Positions 33,033-41,832 of a stretch of 64,000 nt of DNA are shown here, piece by piece. The translations under genes were made by a program, and so were the position numbers. Under the pieces are notes generated by a model. That model did no database searches. It was not told the origin of the DNA and saw only the letters and a list, made by a program, of their open reading frames with translations. The DNA is taken from the NCBI RefSeq assembly GCF_019805165.1, contig NZ_RWIJ01000015.1, positions 1-64,000 of the forward strand, in the 5' to 3' direction. Each line of letters opens with the position of its first letter. Within the stretch, counting starts at the first letter, position 1. The DNA is from Azospirillum sp. 412522 (lineage in GTDB: Bacteria; Pseudomonadota; Alphaproteobacteria; Azospirillales; Azospirillaceae).

Positions 33033-33926
33033 ATGGCCGAACTCATCGACTATCTGCAATTCGTCCTGGCGCCGCAGGCGCTGAACGGTCTGTCGCTCGG
33101 GGTTGCCGTCGTGCTGATGGCGCTGGGCCTGACCATCATCTTCGGGCTGCTCGACGTCATCAACATGGCCCATGGCGAGTTCTACGCCATGGGCGCCTTC
33201 CTGGCGCTGACCCTGGCCGGGCTGGGCGTCGGGTTCTGGGCGCTGCTGGTGCTGGTGCCGCTGCTGATGCTGCCCATCGGCTGGCTGGCCGAGCGCTGGC
33301 TGATCGCACGGGTCTTCCACAGCCGCGACCGCCACATCCTGACCCTGCTGCTGACCTTCGGGCTGGGGATGATCATGGAAGACCTGCTGAAGCTGGTCTA
33401 CGGCCCCAACACCCAGCGGCCGGAGAACCCGATCGAGGGCGGCACCGAGATTCTCGGCATGTTCCTGCCGAACTACCGGCTGTTCCTGATCGGCTTCGGC
33501 CTCGCCCTGATCGCCGCGGTCTGGCTGGTGGTCTTCCGCACGGGGCTCGGCGCCATGGTGCGGGCGGCCGCCTTCGACAAGGACATGGCCTCGTCGCTTG
33601 GGGTGCCGGTGCGCCGGGTCTATGCCGGCACCTTCGCCTTCGGGGTGGCGTTGGCCGGCCTGTCCGGCGTGCTGCTGGCGCCGATCTATTCGGTGTTCCC
33701 GACCATGGGGCGCGACTTCATCCTGATGGCCTTCACCGTGGTGATCGTCGGCGGCATGGGGTCGATCCAGGGCGCGGTCGTCGCCGGCCTGCTGCTGACC
33801 CAGGTGCAGGCGCTCTCCAGCCTCTACATCTCGCCGGTCTGGTCCGACCCGCTGGTGTTCGGGATCATGGTGCTGGTGCTGATGGTCCGGCCGCAGGGCC
33901 TGTTCGGGAGGCTCGGACATGCCTGA
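33033..33926 (+). CDS. livH: ABC transporter permease, LivH type
   Basis: ATG 33033 has AAGGAG (33018-33023) nine nt upstream, so I prefer it to ATG 32982; 297 residues. About eight membrane helices are seen, with the LivH start 'LNGLSLGVAVVLMALGLTII' and 'GLLDVINMAHGEFYAMGAF', and the conserved 'VVIVGGMGSIQGAVVAGLL' near the end. It forms the HAAT channel with the next permease, overlapping its gene by 8 nt. Confidence 0.93.
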   Translation: MAELIDYLQFVLAPQALNGLSLGVAVVLMALGLTIIFGLLDVINMAHGEFYAMGAFLALTLAGLGVGFWALLVLVPLLMLPIGWLAERWLIARVFHSRDRHILTLLLTFGLGMIMEDLLKLVYGPNTQRPENPIEGGTEILGMFLPNYRLFLIGFGLALIAAVWLVVFRTGLGAMVRAAAFDKDMASSLGVPVRRVYAGTFAFGVALAGLSGVLLAPIYSVFPTMGRDFILMAFTVVIVGGMGSIQGAVVAGLLLTQVQALSSLYISPVWSDPLVFGIMVLVLMVRPQGLFGRLGHA

Positions 33927-34959
33927 GGCCGCACTGCGCACCATCTCCGATCCCGGCCGTGCCGGTCCGGCATCCCGGCTTTCCCGTCTGGCCCCGGTCC
34001 ATTGGCTGGCGCTGGCCTTCCTGGCGGCGGCCCTGGGTTTCGCCGCCGTCGCCTGGGCGACCGGCAACGGCTTCTACCTGCGTCTGGCGACCGAGGCGCT
34101 GATCTTCGCCGGGCTGGCGATGAGCGTCGACCTGCTGCTGGGCTATACCGGCCTCCTGTCGCTTGGGCAGGCGCTGTATTTCGGGCTGGGCGCCTATGTC
34201 TCGGCGCTCGTCCTGCGCGACATCGCCCCCAGCTTCTGGCTGGCGATGGCGGCGGCCCTGCTGGCGGGCGGCGTGGCCGGCCTGATCGGTGGCGTCATCG
34301 CCAACCGGGTGAAGGGCGTCTATTTCGCCCTCATCACCTTCGGGCTGGCCCAGGTCGCCGCCAAGACCGTCTACAACACCCGCGCGCTGGGTGCGTCGGA
34401 CGGGCTGATCGGCATCCCGCAGATCCGGGTCGGCTTCGGACCGTTCAGCCTCGATACCGCCGACCCGCTGTCCTTCTTCCTGCTGGTGCTCGGCCTGACC
34501 GTGGCCGCCTATGCCGGGCTGTCCTACCTGATGGATGCGCCGTTCGGCCGGACGCTGGCCGCCATCCGCGCCAACGAGAAGCGCGTGCCGTTCCTGGGCT
34601 TCAACGCCTGGCGCTACAAGCTGGCGGTCTATGTCCTGGCCGCCTGCGTCGCGGCGCTGGCCGGGGCGCTCTACCCGATGCTGCGCGGTTTCGTCTCGCC
34701 CGAACTGATGTTCTTCGAGACCTCCGGCAACGCCGTCATCACCGTCATCGTCGGCGGCGTCGGCACGCTGGTCGGGCCGGTGGTGGGCAGCCTGCTGCTG
34801 ACCGCCCTGCGCTCGGTCGTCGGGTCCTGGACCGAGCATCACCTGATCGTCGTGGGGGTCATCTTCATGCTGTCCGTCATCTTCCTGCGCAAGGGGCTGG
34901 TCGGCGCCCTGCTGGCCCGGCTGAGCCGCCGCGGCGAACAGGGGAGGGCGACGCCGTGA
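33919..34959 (+). CDS. livM: ABC transporter permease, LivM type
   Basis: The 346-residue protein starts within the end of livH. LivM-type motifs include 'DLLLGYTGLLSLGQALYFGL', 'LITFGLAQVAAKTVYNTRAL', 'FGRTLAAIRANEKRVPFLGF' and 'VIVGGVGTLVGPVVGSLLL'. It has about nine membrane helices. It pairs with LivH and overlaps the ATPase gene by 4 nt (GTGA). Confidence 0.93.
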   Translation: MPEAALRTISDPGRAGPASRLSRLAPVHWLALAFLAAALGFAAVAWATGNGFYLRLATEALIFAGLAMSVDLLLGYTGLLSLGQALYFGLGAYVSALVLRDIAPSFWLAMAAALLAGGVAGLIGGVIANRVKGVYFALITFGLAQVAAKTVYNTRALGASDGLIGIPQIRVGFGPFSLDTADPLSFFLLVLGLTVAAYAGLSYLMDAPFGRTLAAIRANEKRVPFLGFNAWRYKLAVYVLAACVAALAGALYPMLRGFVSPELMFFETSGNAVITVIVGGVGTLVGPVVGSLLLTALRSVVGSWTEHHLIVVGVIFMLSVIFLRKGLVGALLARLSRRGEQGRATP

Positions 34960-35732
34960 CGGCATCTGCCCTCGGAACAACAACAGCCGGCGGTGCCTGT
35001 GCCTTGGGCGTGCGCGACCTGTCGGTGAATTTCGGCGGGCTCCAGGCGGTGGCGGGCGTCGGCTTCGAGGCCGCCGCCGGGCGGATCACCTCGGTCATCG
35101 GCCCCAACGGGGCGGGCAAGAGCACGCTGTTCAACCTGATCAGCGGCGCCATCCGCCCCACCGGCGGCCGTGTGACCCTGGACGGCGCCGACGTCACCGG
35201 GCGGTCGCCCGACCGGCTGCTCGCCGCCGGGCTGGCCCGGTCCTTCCAGATCACCAACCTGTTCTTCGAGCTGCCGGTCCTGGAAAACCTGCGGATCGCC
35301 GCGCAGGTGCTGGAACGGCCCTGGCACGCGCTGCGTCCGGTCGGCCACAGCCGCCGGGCGCTGGCCAAGGCCGAGGCGCTGCTGGAGCGCTTCGGCCTGT
35401 CGGCCAAGGCGCGCGAGCTTGCCGGCAACCTGTCGCACGGTGAACAGCGGCGGCTGGAGATCGCGGTGGCGCTGGCCGCCGAACCGCGGGTGCTGCTGCT
35501 GGACGAGCCGACCCAGGGGATGAGCCACGGCGACACCGCCGACACCGGCGCGCTGATCCGCTCGCTGGCCGGCGACCTGACCGTGCTGCTGATCGAACAC
35601 GACATCGGGCTGGTGATGAGCCTGTCGGACCATGTCGTCGTCATGGCCCAGGGCCGGAAGATCGCCGAGGGGCCGCCCGCCGCGGTGCGCGCCGATCCCG
35701 CCGTACAGGCCGCCTATTTCGGACACGGGTGA
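34956..35732 (+). CDS. livG: ABC transporter ATP-binding protein, LivG type
   Basis: I chose GTG 34956, overlapping the livM stop and preceded by GGGGAGGG; 258 residues. The upstream part of this open frame lies over livM. Walker A GPNGAGKST, signature LSHGEQRR (His instead of the usual second Gly), Walker B LLLDEP followed by TQGM, and the H-loop His in LIEHD are all present. The family 'ARSFQITNLFFELPVLENLR' region is clear. It powers the HAAT importer. Confidence 0.92.
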   Translation: MTASALGTTTAGGACALGVRDLSVNFGGLQAVAGVGFEAAAGRITSVIGPNGAGKSTLFNLISGAIRPTGGRVTLDGADVTGRSPDRLLAAGLARSFQITNLFFELPVLENLRIAAQVLERPWHALRPVGHSRRALAKAEALLERFGLSAKARELAGNLSHGEQRRLEIAVALAAEPRVLLLDEPTQGMSHGDTADTGALIRSLAGDLTVLLIEHDIGLVMSLSDHVVVMAQGRKIAEGPPAAVRADPAVQAAYFGHG

Positions 35733-35738
35733 ACCCCC

Positions 35739-36446
35739 ATGCTTTCCATCGAGAACCTGCACGCGCATTACGGCCTGAGCCACGTCCTGCAGGGGGTGTC
35801 CCTGCAGGCCGGTCCGGGCGAGGTGGTCGGGCTGTTCGGCCGCAACGGCGTCGGCAAGACCACCATTCTCAAATCCATCGCCGGCTGGGTGCCGGCCAGT
35901 TCCGGCGCGATCCGCTTCGGCGGCGTCGATCTGGCCGGGCAGACGCCCGACGCCATCGCCCGCCTCGGGCTCGGGCTGGTGCCGGAGGACCGCCGCATCT
36001 TCCCCGGCCTCAGCGTCGAGGAGAATCTGCGGCTGGGACTGCGGCAATGCCCCGGCCGGGCGCGCCGGGAGAACGAGCAGGCGATCGGGCAGGCCTTCGC
36101 CCGCTTCCCCCGGCTGGCCGAACGGCGGCGGCAGCTCGGCACCACCCTGTCCGGCGGCGAGCAGCAGATGCTGGCGATGGCCCGCGTGATGGTGGGCACC
36201 GCCAGGCTGCTGCTGATCGACGAGCCGACCGAAGGGCTGGCGCCGATGATCGTCGACGAGATCTTCGCGATCATCACCGAGCTGAAGCGGGCGGGATTGA
36301 CCATCCTGCTGGTGGAGCAGAACATCCACCGTGCGCTCGACGTCGCCGACCGCTTCTATGCGGTGGAACGGGGCCGCATCACGCTGCATGGCGAAGCGGC
36401 TGCGCCCGCCGACCGCGCCCGCCTGATGGAGATGGTCGCCGTGTGA
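35739..36446 (+). CDS. livF: ABC transporter ATP-binding protein, LivF type
   Basis: The 235-residue protein starts 6 nt after livG. It has Walker A GRNGVGKTT, signature LSGGEQQML, Walker B LLLIDEP followed by TEGLAP, and 'LLVEQNIHRALDVADRFYAV', all standard LivF. It is the last gene of the plus-strand catabolic/transport run. It converges on the minus-strand injection-system locus, with 52 nt between the stop codons. Confidence 0.93.
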   Translation: MLSIENLHAHYGLSHVLQGVSLQAGPGEVVGLFGRNGVGKTTILKSIAGWVPASSGAIRFGGVDLAGQTPDAIARLGLGLVPEDRRIFPGLSVEENLRLGLRQCPGRARRENEQAIGQAFARFPRLAERRRQLGTTLSGGEQQMLAMARVMVGTARLLLIDEPTEGLAPMIVDEIFAIITELKRAGLTILLVEQNIHRALDVADRFYAVERGRITLHGEAAAPADRARLMEMVAV

Positions 36447-36486
36447 TCCAGGATCCGCATGGCAACCGCATTTGAAAGCGGCGGCA

Positions 36487-36509
36487 CGCCGGGCAGGCTC
36501 AGCCCGGCG
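36487..36509. terminator. Hairpin between convergent livF and eCIS operons
   Basis: CGCCGGGC (36487-36494) and GCCCGGCG (36502-36509) form a perfect 8-bp stem with a 7-nt loop that contains the AAA-ATPase stop codon. No T-run follows, so it is a candidate bidirectional terminator only. Confidence 0.4.
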
Positions 36510-37854
36510 TCCGGCCTTCCTTCTGCAATTCCTCGCGGATGCCCTGGATCAGGTCGTTGGCGGTCACCACCGGCGGCTCGCGGTCGGCGGCCAGCAGGCA
36601 GGCGTAGCGCAGGATGTTGACGATGTTGCCGCCCGACAGTTCGTACTGGTCGGCCAGCCGGAGGAAATCCACGTCGGGCGCCAGGGCGAAGCCGTCGTTC
36701 CGGAAGCTGTCCTGCCACAGGCGCAGGCGGGATTCGGCGCCCGGCATGCCGAACAGGATCGACAGCTGGAAGCGGCGGCTGAACGCCTCGTCCATATGGG
36801 AGCGGTGGTTGGTCGCCAGCACCGCCAGCCCCGGAAAGTCCTCCAGCCGCTGCAGCAGATAGGAAACCTGCTGGTTGGCCGAGCGGTCGTTGGCCGACCG
36901 GGTTTCGGTGCGCTGGGCGAACAGCGATTCCGCCTCGTCGAAGAACAGCAGCCAGTTGCGGTGCTGAGCCTGGTCGAACAGCGACCCGAGATTCTTTTCC
37001 GTCTCGCCGATCCATTTGGAGACGATGCGCGACAGGTCGACGCGATAGACCGGCATCCCGTGCATCTTGCCGATCAGGCAGGCGGTCAGCGTCTTGCCGG
37101 TACCGGGGGGGCCGTAGAACAGGCAGCGGAAGCCGGGCTTCAGCCGGCGCGACAGCTTCCAGTCCTGCATCAGCCGGGTGGAATGGCGCAGCCAGCCGTC
37201 GATCATCCCGACCTGCCGCAGCGCCGCCGCATCCAGTACCAGATCGGGCCAGTCGAGCGCGGTGGCGATGCGCTGGGCCGGGAAATCGGCGCCGGCCGGC
37301 GGCTCCTCGTCGCTGCCGGACAGCAAATGTTCCAGGCTGGCCGCGGTCGGACGCAGAAGCGCCGACAGCGGCGGCTCGTCCGGCTGCCGCAGGTCAATGC
37401 TGAGGACGCCCAGGGTGACCAGCCGGTGGCCCGGTCGGAACAGCGGGCGATGGGTCAGCCGTCCGGTCCGGTTGCGGCCCGCCAGCAGGAACATGGCCGT
37501 CTCCGCCGTCGGCAGAAAGCCCGCGTGGGTCTGCCCGACGGCCCCGCCGAATTCGCTGAAGCGGTTGCCCGTCGCCTGATTGCGCAACAGGAAGGGGTCG
37601 AGCGCGTCCGGTGCCAGATGCGGCGCCATCGCCAGGATCAGCAGCAACCGTTCCGCAGGGTCAAGCTTCAGGGCGCGGAGCCGGTCGGCATAGGGGCCGC
37701 TTTCCCCCTCCAGTGGCGGCGGGGTTGGCAACGGGCCTGAAGACACCTCGTCCTCGGCGGAAAAACGCTGGCCGATCACCGCCTGGAGCCAGTCCAGCTC
37801 CCGGTCGATGCAGGCGGCGTTGGCGGCATGGCCGGACAGGCGGCGTTTGCTCAT
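36499..37854 (-). CDS. eCIS AAA+ ATPase (Afp15-like)
   Basis: I chose ATG 37854, which has AAGGA 9 nt upstream; ATG 37863 abuts that site too closely. The 451-residue protein has an N-terminal domain of about 200 residues and a C-terminal AAA+ module. The module has Walker A GPPGTGKT (248-255), Walker B LLFFDEAE (about 302-309), an Arg-rich 'DEAFSRRFQLSI' sensor region and 'LSGGNIVNILRYACLLA'. This is the ATPase encoded at the end of extracellular contractile injection system clusters, thought to act in assembly or effector loading. It is not the ClpV recycler of type VI secretion. Confidence 0.9.
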   Translation of the reverse strand: MSKRRLSGHAANAACIDRELDWLQAVIGQRFSAEDEVSSGPLPTPPPLEGESGPYADRLRALKLDPAERLLLILAMAPHLAPDALDPFLLRNQATGNRFSEFGGAVGQTHAGFLPTAETAMFLLAGRNRTGRLTHRPLFRPGHRLVTLGVLSIDLRQPDEPPLSALLRPTAASLEHLLSGSDEEPPAGADFPAQRIATALDWPDLVLDAAALRQVGMIDGWLRHSTRLMQDWKLSRRLKPGFRCLFYGPPGTGKTLTACLIGKMHGMPVYRVDLSRIVSKWIGETEKNLGSLFDQAQHRNWLLFFDEAESLFAQRTETRSANDRSANQQVSYLLQRLEDFPGLAVLATNHRSHMDEAFSRRFQLSILFGMPGAESRLRLWQDSFRNDGFALAPDVDFLRLADQYELSGGNIVNILRYACLLAADREPPVVTANDLIQGIREELQKEGRTPG

Positions 37855-37881
37855 CGGCACCATTCCTTGAGGGTCGCGGCG

Positions 37882-40800
37882 TCACCAGGATACATGCAGC
37901 GGTTCCTCCATCCAGCGGTGGTAGAGGGTGGCGAAGCTCCAGGGGATGCGGTCGACCAGCACATCCACCGTCTTTCGCTGCACGGTCAGCGACCAGCCGC
38001 GGTCGCCGTGCTCCAGCCGCCCTTCCCGCCGCAGGAAGGTCTCGCGCAGACCCGCGGCGGAGCTGTTGCTGATGATCGTCCAGTTGCCGATCGCAGCGGC
38101 CAGAAGCTGGTCGCACAGGGCCAGTTCCTCCGGTGCGGGCCGATACTCCGGCGCGATGGGAACGGCGGGGTCGAGCCCGCACAGCAGCTTGTTCAGCACC
38201 AGAGCCGGTTCCGGCTGGATGCAGCGGCCATCCTCCAGGACACCGTCGGCCAGATGTTGCAGCAGATGCACCGCCTTGGCCGCGGCCTCCGGTGTGGCGA
38301 CCCGTGGCGCCCCGGTATCCGTGGGACTCAGCACGCCGAGCCGCTCGAAGAAATGCGGCAGGAACGGGTTGAGCAGGACCAGCCCGGCGTTGTCGATGTA
38401 AAGCGGCGAGGCCGGCGCCGCGGCGCCCTCACCTGTGCGCCGGCTGGGCCAGGATGCGGGGGCCGCGGTGGGGACCGCCTTGTGGGCCGGCGGCGATGTC
38501 GGTGCGGGCGGGGGCTGGAGCACCGCCAGCAGGCCGGCGTGCCCCGCCTCCCCGGCCAGGAAGCGGGCACGGGCAATCAGGGGCTTTTCCGTGGCCGGAT
38601 CGCCGCCGGAAAGGCCCTTCAGCAAGGCCGCCGCCACCGCGCGGGCGGAGCGATGCCCGGGCGCCGCTGCGGCAAGGCTGCCCAGGAGCACCGCCCACGG
38701 CCGGCGCGGATCGCCGCCGCGCCGCTCGGGGGGCATCGCCTGCCGCCACGCCGCCTCGACGGTGCCGACCAGTTCCAGCAGCATGTCGGCCAGCGCCGGT
38801 TCGATCCGGTGCAGCAAACGGCCGAGGATTTCCTCCGGCAGCCGGGCGAGCCAGCGCGCCCGGACCGCTTCGTTCCGCAACGCCGCCGTCACCGTCGCGT
38901 CCACCTCCGGGTCGGGAGTGTCGAGCAGATCGGCCAGTTCGCGGACGAGCGCGTCGCTCCACGGCGGATCGTCCCCATCGCCGGACAGCCAACCGAGTAG
39001 GGTCCGCCGCCCGACCTGAGCCGGCCCGGACGTCCCCTCCGGCTCCGCGCCGGCTTCGACGGCCGGCGCGGCGGAGTCGGGTCCGACATATTCTCCGCCG
39101 GCGGGGGGAACCCGGCCGTCGATCAGCGCGGCAACGCCGGACAGCCGGCGGTGAAGCCGCTCGCGCTCTTCGCCCGGCGACGGCGGATTGGCGGATGGGG
39201 TCCGGTCGAGCCAGCCCGGAGCGAAGGCGCCGGGGGCAAGACGCCGCAATAGAGCCATCGCTGCGTCGCGCCCCAGCGCCTCGACTGCGCGGTGCAGCCG
39301 GCTCACGGTCCGGGCGGGATCGGAGCATTGGAACAGCGCCAGCAGTTCGGTCAGCGGCAGGTCAGGCAGACCGGCCACGACGCGCGCGGAGGCCGCTGCA
39401 CCGTCGGCCCACCAGGGCACCCGGCCGTGGTCGAGCCAGGACCGCAGCACCGCCGGCCGGTCGAGCTTCCGTCCGGCCGGCGGCAGGGGAACGGCGATGC
39501 CCGGCGCATCGCTGCGCAGCAGTGCGGTGAGCACACGCTTCCAGGCCACCGCCCGGCCGGCCTCCTCCCGGACCAGCTCCGCCCCCGCTCCCATCCCGTC
39601 GGCCAAGGCGCGGACCCGGCAGGCGGCGTCGCCTCCATGCTCCAGCCCCGGCAGGGCCGCGATCTCCTCCGGCAGCAAACGGCCGAGCAGCCGGTCGAGC
39701 CGCTCCGGCCAGTGCGCCTCATCGGCAGCCAGATCCCGCAGCAGTCCGAGCAGCCCTGCGGGGTCGCTTTCCAGAAGCGGAACGAGCGAATCGCCGTCGG
39801 CCGCTGGCGTTCCCAGCCGCAGGAACCGGCTCGCCCGCGCGGCCAGGGGGAGGATGCCGCCGGCCGCGGCGAGGTCCGGCCGTGCGACCCGGTGCGCGTC
39901 ACGGAGTTGCACCAGCGGCGGCGGCAATGCTTCTCCGGCCGCTTCCTCACCGGAGGTCCCGGTTGCTCCGGCGATGACGCTCGCGGGGGCAAGCCCGTCG
40001 AAGGCGGCCAGATCGCCCATCACCGATTCCAGGAATGCCAGCGAACCAACCCGATCTGCGGGGCGTGCGCCCGGCACCGCTGCCCGACGCAGGACCGCCG
40101 TCCACAGCAGCCGGGCGAAGGCCGCCTCGGACAGGGCCATCAGCGGACGGGAGCGGTGCCGGCGCAGCAGCCAGTCCATCACCTCTCCCATCAGCGGAGC
40201 CAGCGCCGGCTGAAGATCCTTCAGGATGGCGGGCAGTATCGTGGCGCGCCGGCGATCGTCCAGGCCGTCCACCAGACGCGCCAGATCGGCCGCAGGGCCC
40301 GTCGCGGCCTTGCGGAAGCGGGCGGCGAGGTCGCCGGGAGCGAGGTCGCCGGCGTCGCGGAGGGCCGGAACGGCATGGTCGGCTCTTGCCGGCCGTCCTG
40401 CCTCCTCCGCGACCAGTTCGGTGACCAGGCCGGGCAGCGACGAGGACGGCGAACGACGGGCGGCAGTGCGGGCCAGCGACCGGGCCAGCAGGTCGAGCAT
40501 CAGCGCATAGGCGACCTTCTCCCGCTCCGCCATCCCTTCCAGCAGGAAACGCAGCCAGCTCCGGCGGTTGAACTGGCTGCCGGGGTCGCGCAGCAATTGG
40601 ATCAGGGTCAGCAGCCGGGTCAGCCGCTCGAACCCCTCGGCTGACAGCAGGAGCAGCGCGTCCTCCCGGTGCAATTCCAATAGATCGGCAAGAAAAGCCA
40701 GGATCAGTAGGGCATGGGCCGGCTCCAGCCGCTCCACCAGCCGGGCGAAGCGCCTCGGCGACAACCGTGCCGCCAGCGCTTCCAGGACCGCCGGGTTGCG

Positions 40801-41823
40801 CAGGTTGCGGCGCATCAGCGTGAGCAGCGCCTCGTCATCGTCGGGAACGGCGGCCGGCTCCAGGGGCGCGACCGCCGCCTCCTGCGCCGGCTCCCCGCCG
40901 TTTGGGAGCTTTGGGAATGTGGCGAGCGGCCGCTCGGCATCCAGCAATTCCTGCAGGACTGCCGGAAGCGACGAGCCCAGCGGCCGTTGCCGGCCAAGCC
41001 GCTCGATCCCCTGCCGCAGCAGGTCGAGCAGGGCCGCATAGCCGACCTTCTCGTGGTCGGCTATGCCGAGAAGCAGCTCGCGCAGGAAACTGCGCCTGTT
41101 GAACTGCGACCCGGCCTCGCGAACGAGATACTCGACGGTGACCAGCCAGAACAGCCGATCGACCGCCGGAGCCGGCCGGGAAAGCAGCGGCTCCGCCCGA
41201 TGCAGCAGCGACAGATCGGTCAGATATGCCAGGATGACCGCGGCGTCGGCCGGAGCCAAAGCGGACAGGACCTGCCGCAGCCCCTCTTCCCCCAACTGCA
41301 GGACCAGACGTTCGGCGACGACCGCGTTGCGGCTGTGCCGCCGCAGAATGTCGGCCAGTGTTTTCGGCTGGCCGGCAGCGAGGATGGCGAGCAGGCGGGG
41401 GGAGGGCGGTGCGCCTGCGGCGGCCCAATAGGGATAGGTGCCGCCGGTCAGATAGTGCTCGGCCAGATCGGTCAGCGTCTCCTCCGGAGTCAGCAGCCGG
41501 TCGCCGGTGGACCCGCCCGCCGCCGGTGCGTCGGACAGGCATTCCAGCGCATCGGTCAGCTTGCTGACGAGCGCCGTTTCGAGAGCCGCCACGGCGTCCG
41601 CTTCCAGCCGCCCGGCGTCGATGGTCCCGAGATCGAGGTCGAGACGAAGCAGCCGGGCATGCCGGTCGGCCGGCAGCACCGCATCGAGCACCCGCTCCAG
41701 CACTTGTGGAAACAGCAGGTTGGCGAGATCCTCCAGCCGCGAACGCAATGCCACCGCCAAGTCCAGGTCGGGCACCGTCACGTCGACGCTGAGTCGGCGG
41801 ATATGATGAAAGGGAACGGGCAT
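37882..41823 (-). CDS. eCIS tape measure protein (Afp14-like)
   Basis: The 1313-residue protein begins 'HHIRRLSVDVTVPDLDLAVA' and 'RLLRLDLDLGTID', the conserved N-terminus of the contractile-injection-system tape measure family. The rest is mostly helical with repeated units of about 170 residues. The motif 'xxFNRRSFLRELLLGIADHEKVGYAALLDLL' recurs in altered form ('FNRRSWLRFLLEGMAEREKV'), suggesting internal duplication. The C-terminal 250 residues ('NAGLVLLNPFLPHFFERLGV', 'HLLQHLADG') are also typical. Tape measure proteins set tube length. The gene is followed by the ATPase after 27 nt. Confidence 0.88.
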   Translation of the reverse strand: MPVPFHHIRRLSVDVTVPDLDLAVALRSRLEDLANLLFPQVLERVLDAVLPADRHARLLRLDLDLGTIDAGRLEADAVAALETALVSKLTDALECLSDAPAAGGSTGDRLLTPEETLTDLAEHYLTGGTYPYWAAAGAPPSPRLLAILAAGQPKTLADILRRHSRNAVVAERLVLQLGEEGLRQVLSALAPADAAVILAYLTDLSLLHRAEPLLSRPAPAVDRLFWLVTVEYLVREAGSQFNRRSFLRELLLGIADHEKVGYAALLDLLRQGIERLGRQRPLGSSLPAVLQELLDAERPLATFPKLPNGGEPAQEAAVAPLEPAAVPDDDEALLTLMRRNLRNPAVLEALAARLSPRRFARLVERLEPAHALLILAFLADLLELHREDALLLLSAEGFERLTRLLTLIQLLRDPGSQFNRRSWLRFLLEGMAEREKVAYALMLDLLARSLARTAARRSPSSSLPGLVTELVAEEAGRPARADHAVPALRDAGDLAPGDLAARFRKAATGPAADLARLVDGLDDRRRATILPAILKDLQPALAPLMGEVMDWLLRRHRSRPLMALSEAAFARLLWTAVLRRAAVPGARPADRVGSLAFLESVMGDLAAFDGLAPASVIAGATGTSGEEAAGEALPPPLVQLRDAHRVARPDLAAAGGILPLAARASRFLRLGTPAADGDSLVPLLESDPAGLLGLLRDLAADEAHWPERLDRLLGRLLPEEIAALPGLEHGGDAACRVRALADGMGAGAELVREEAGRAVAWKRVLTALLRSDAPGIAVPLPPAGRKLDRPAVLRSWLDHGRVPWWADGAAASARVVAGLPDLPLTELLALFQCSDPARTVSRLHRAVEALGRDAAMALLRRLAPGAFAPGWLDRTPSANPPSPGEERERLHRRLSGVAALIDGRVPPAGGEYVGPDSAAPAVEAGAEPEGTSGPAQVGRRTLLGWLSGDGDDPPWSDALVRELADLLDTPDPEVDATVTAALRNEAVRARWLARLPEEILGRLLHRIEPALADMLLELVGTVEAAWRQAMPPERRGGDPRRPWAVLLGSLAAAAPGHRSARAVAAALLKGLSGGDPATEKPLIARARFLAGEAGHAGLLAVLQPPPAPTSPPAHKAVPTAAPASWPSRRTGEGAAAPASPLYIDNAGLVLLNPFLPHFFERLGVLSPTDTGAPRVATPEAAAKAVHLLQHLADGVLEDGRCIQPEPALVLNKLLCGLDPAVPIAPEYRPAPEELALCDQLLAAAIGNWTIISNSSAAGLRETFLRREGRLEHGDRGWSLTVQRKTVDVLVDRIPWSFATLYHRWMEEPLHVSW

Positions 41824-41832
41824 CGCGCGGTC

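Noticed and set aside
36487-36509. Firm Rho-independent terminator for livF
   Set aside because: The stem is perfect but lacks a T-run and overlaps a coding end, so it is listed only as a low-confidence candidate.
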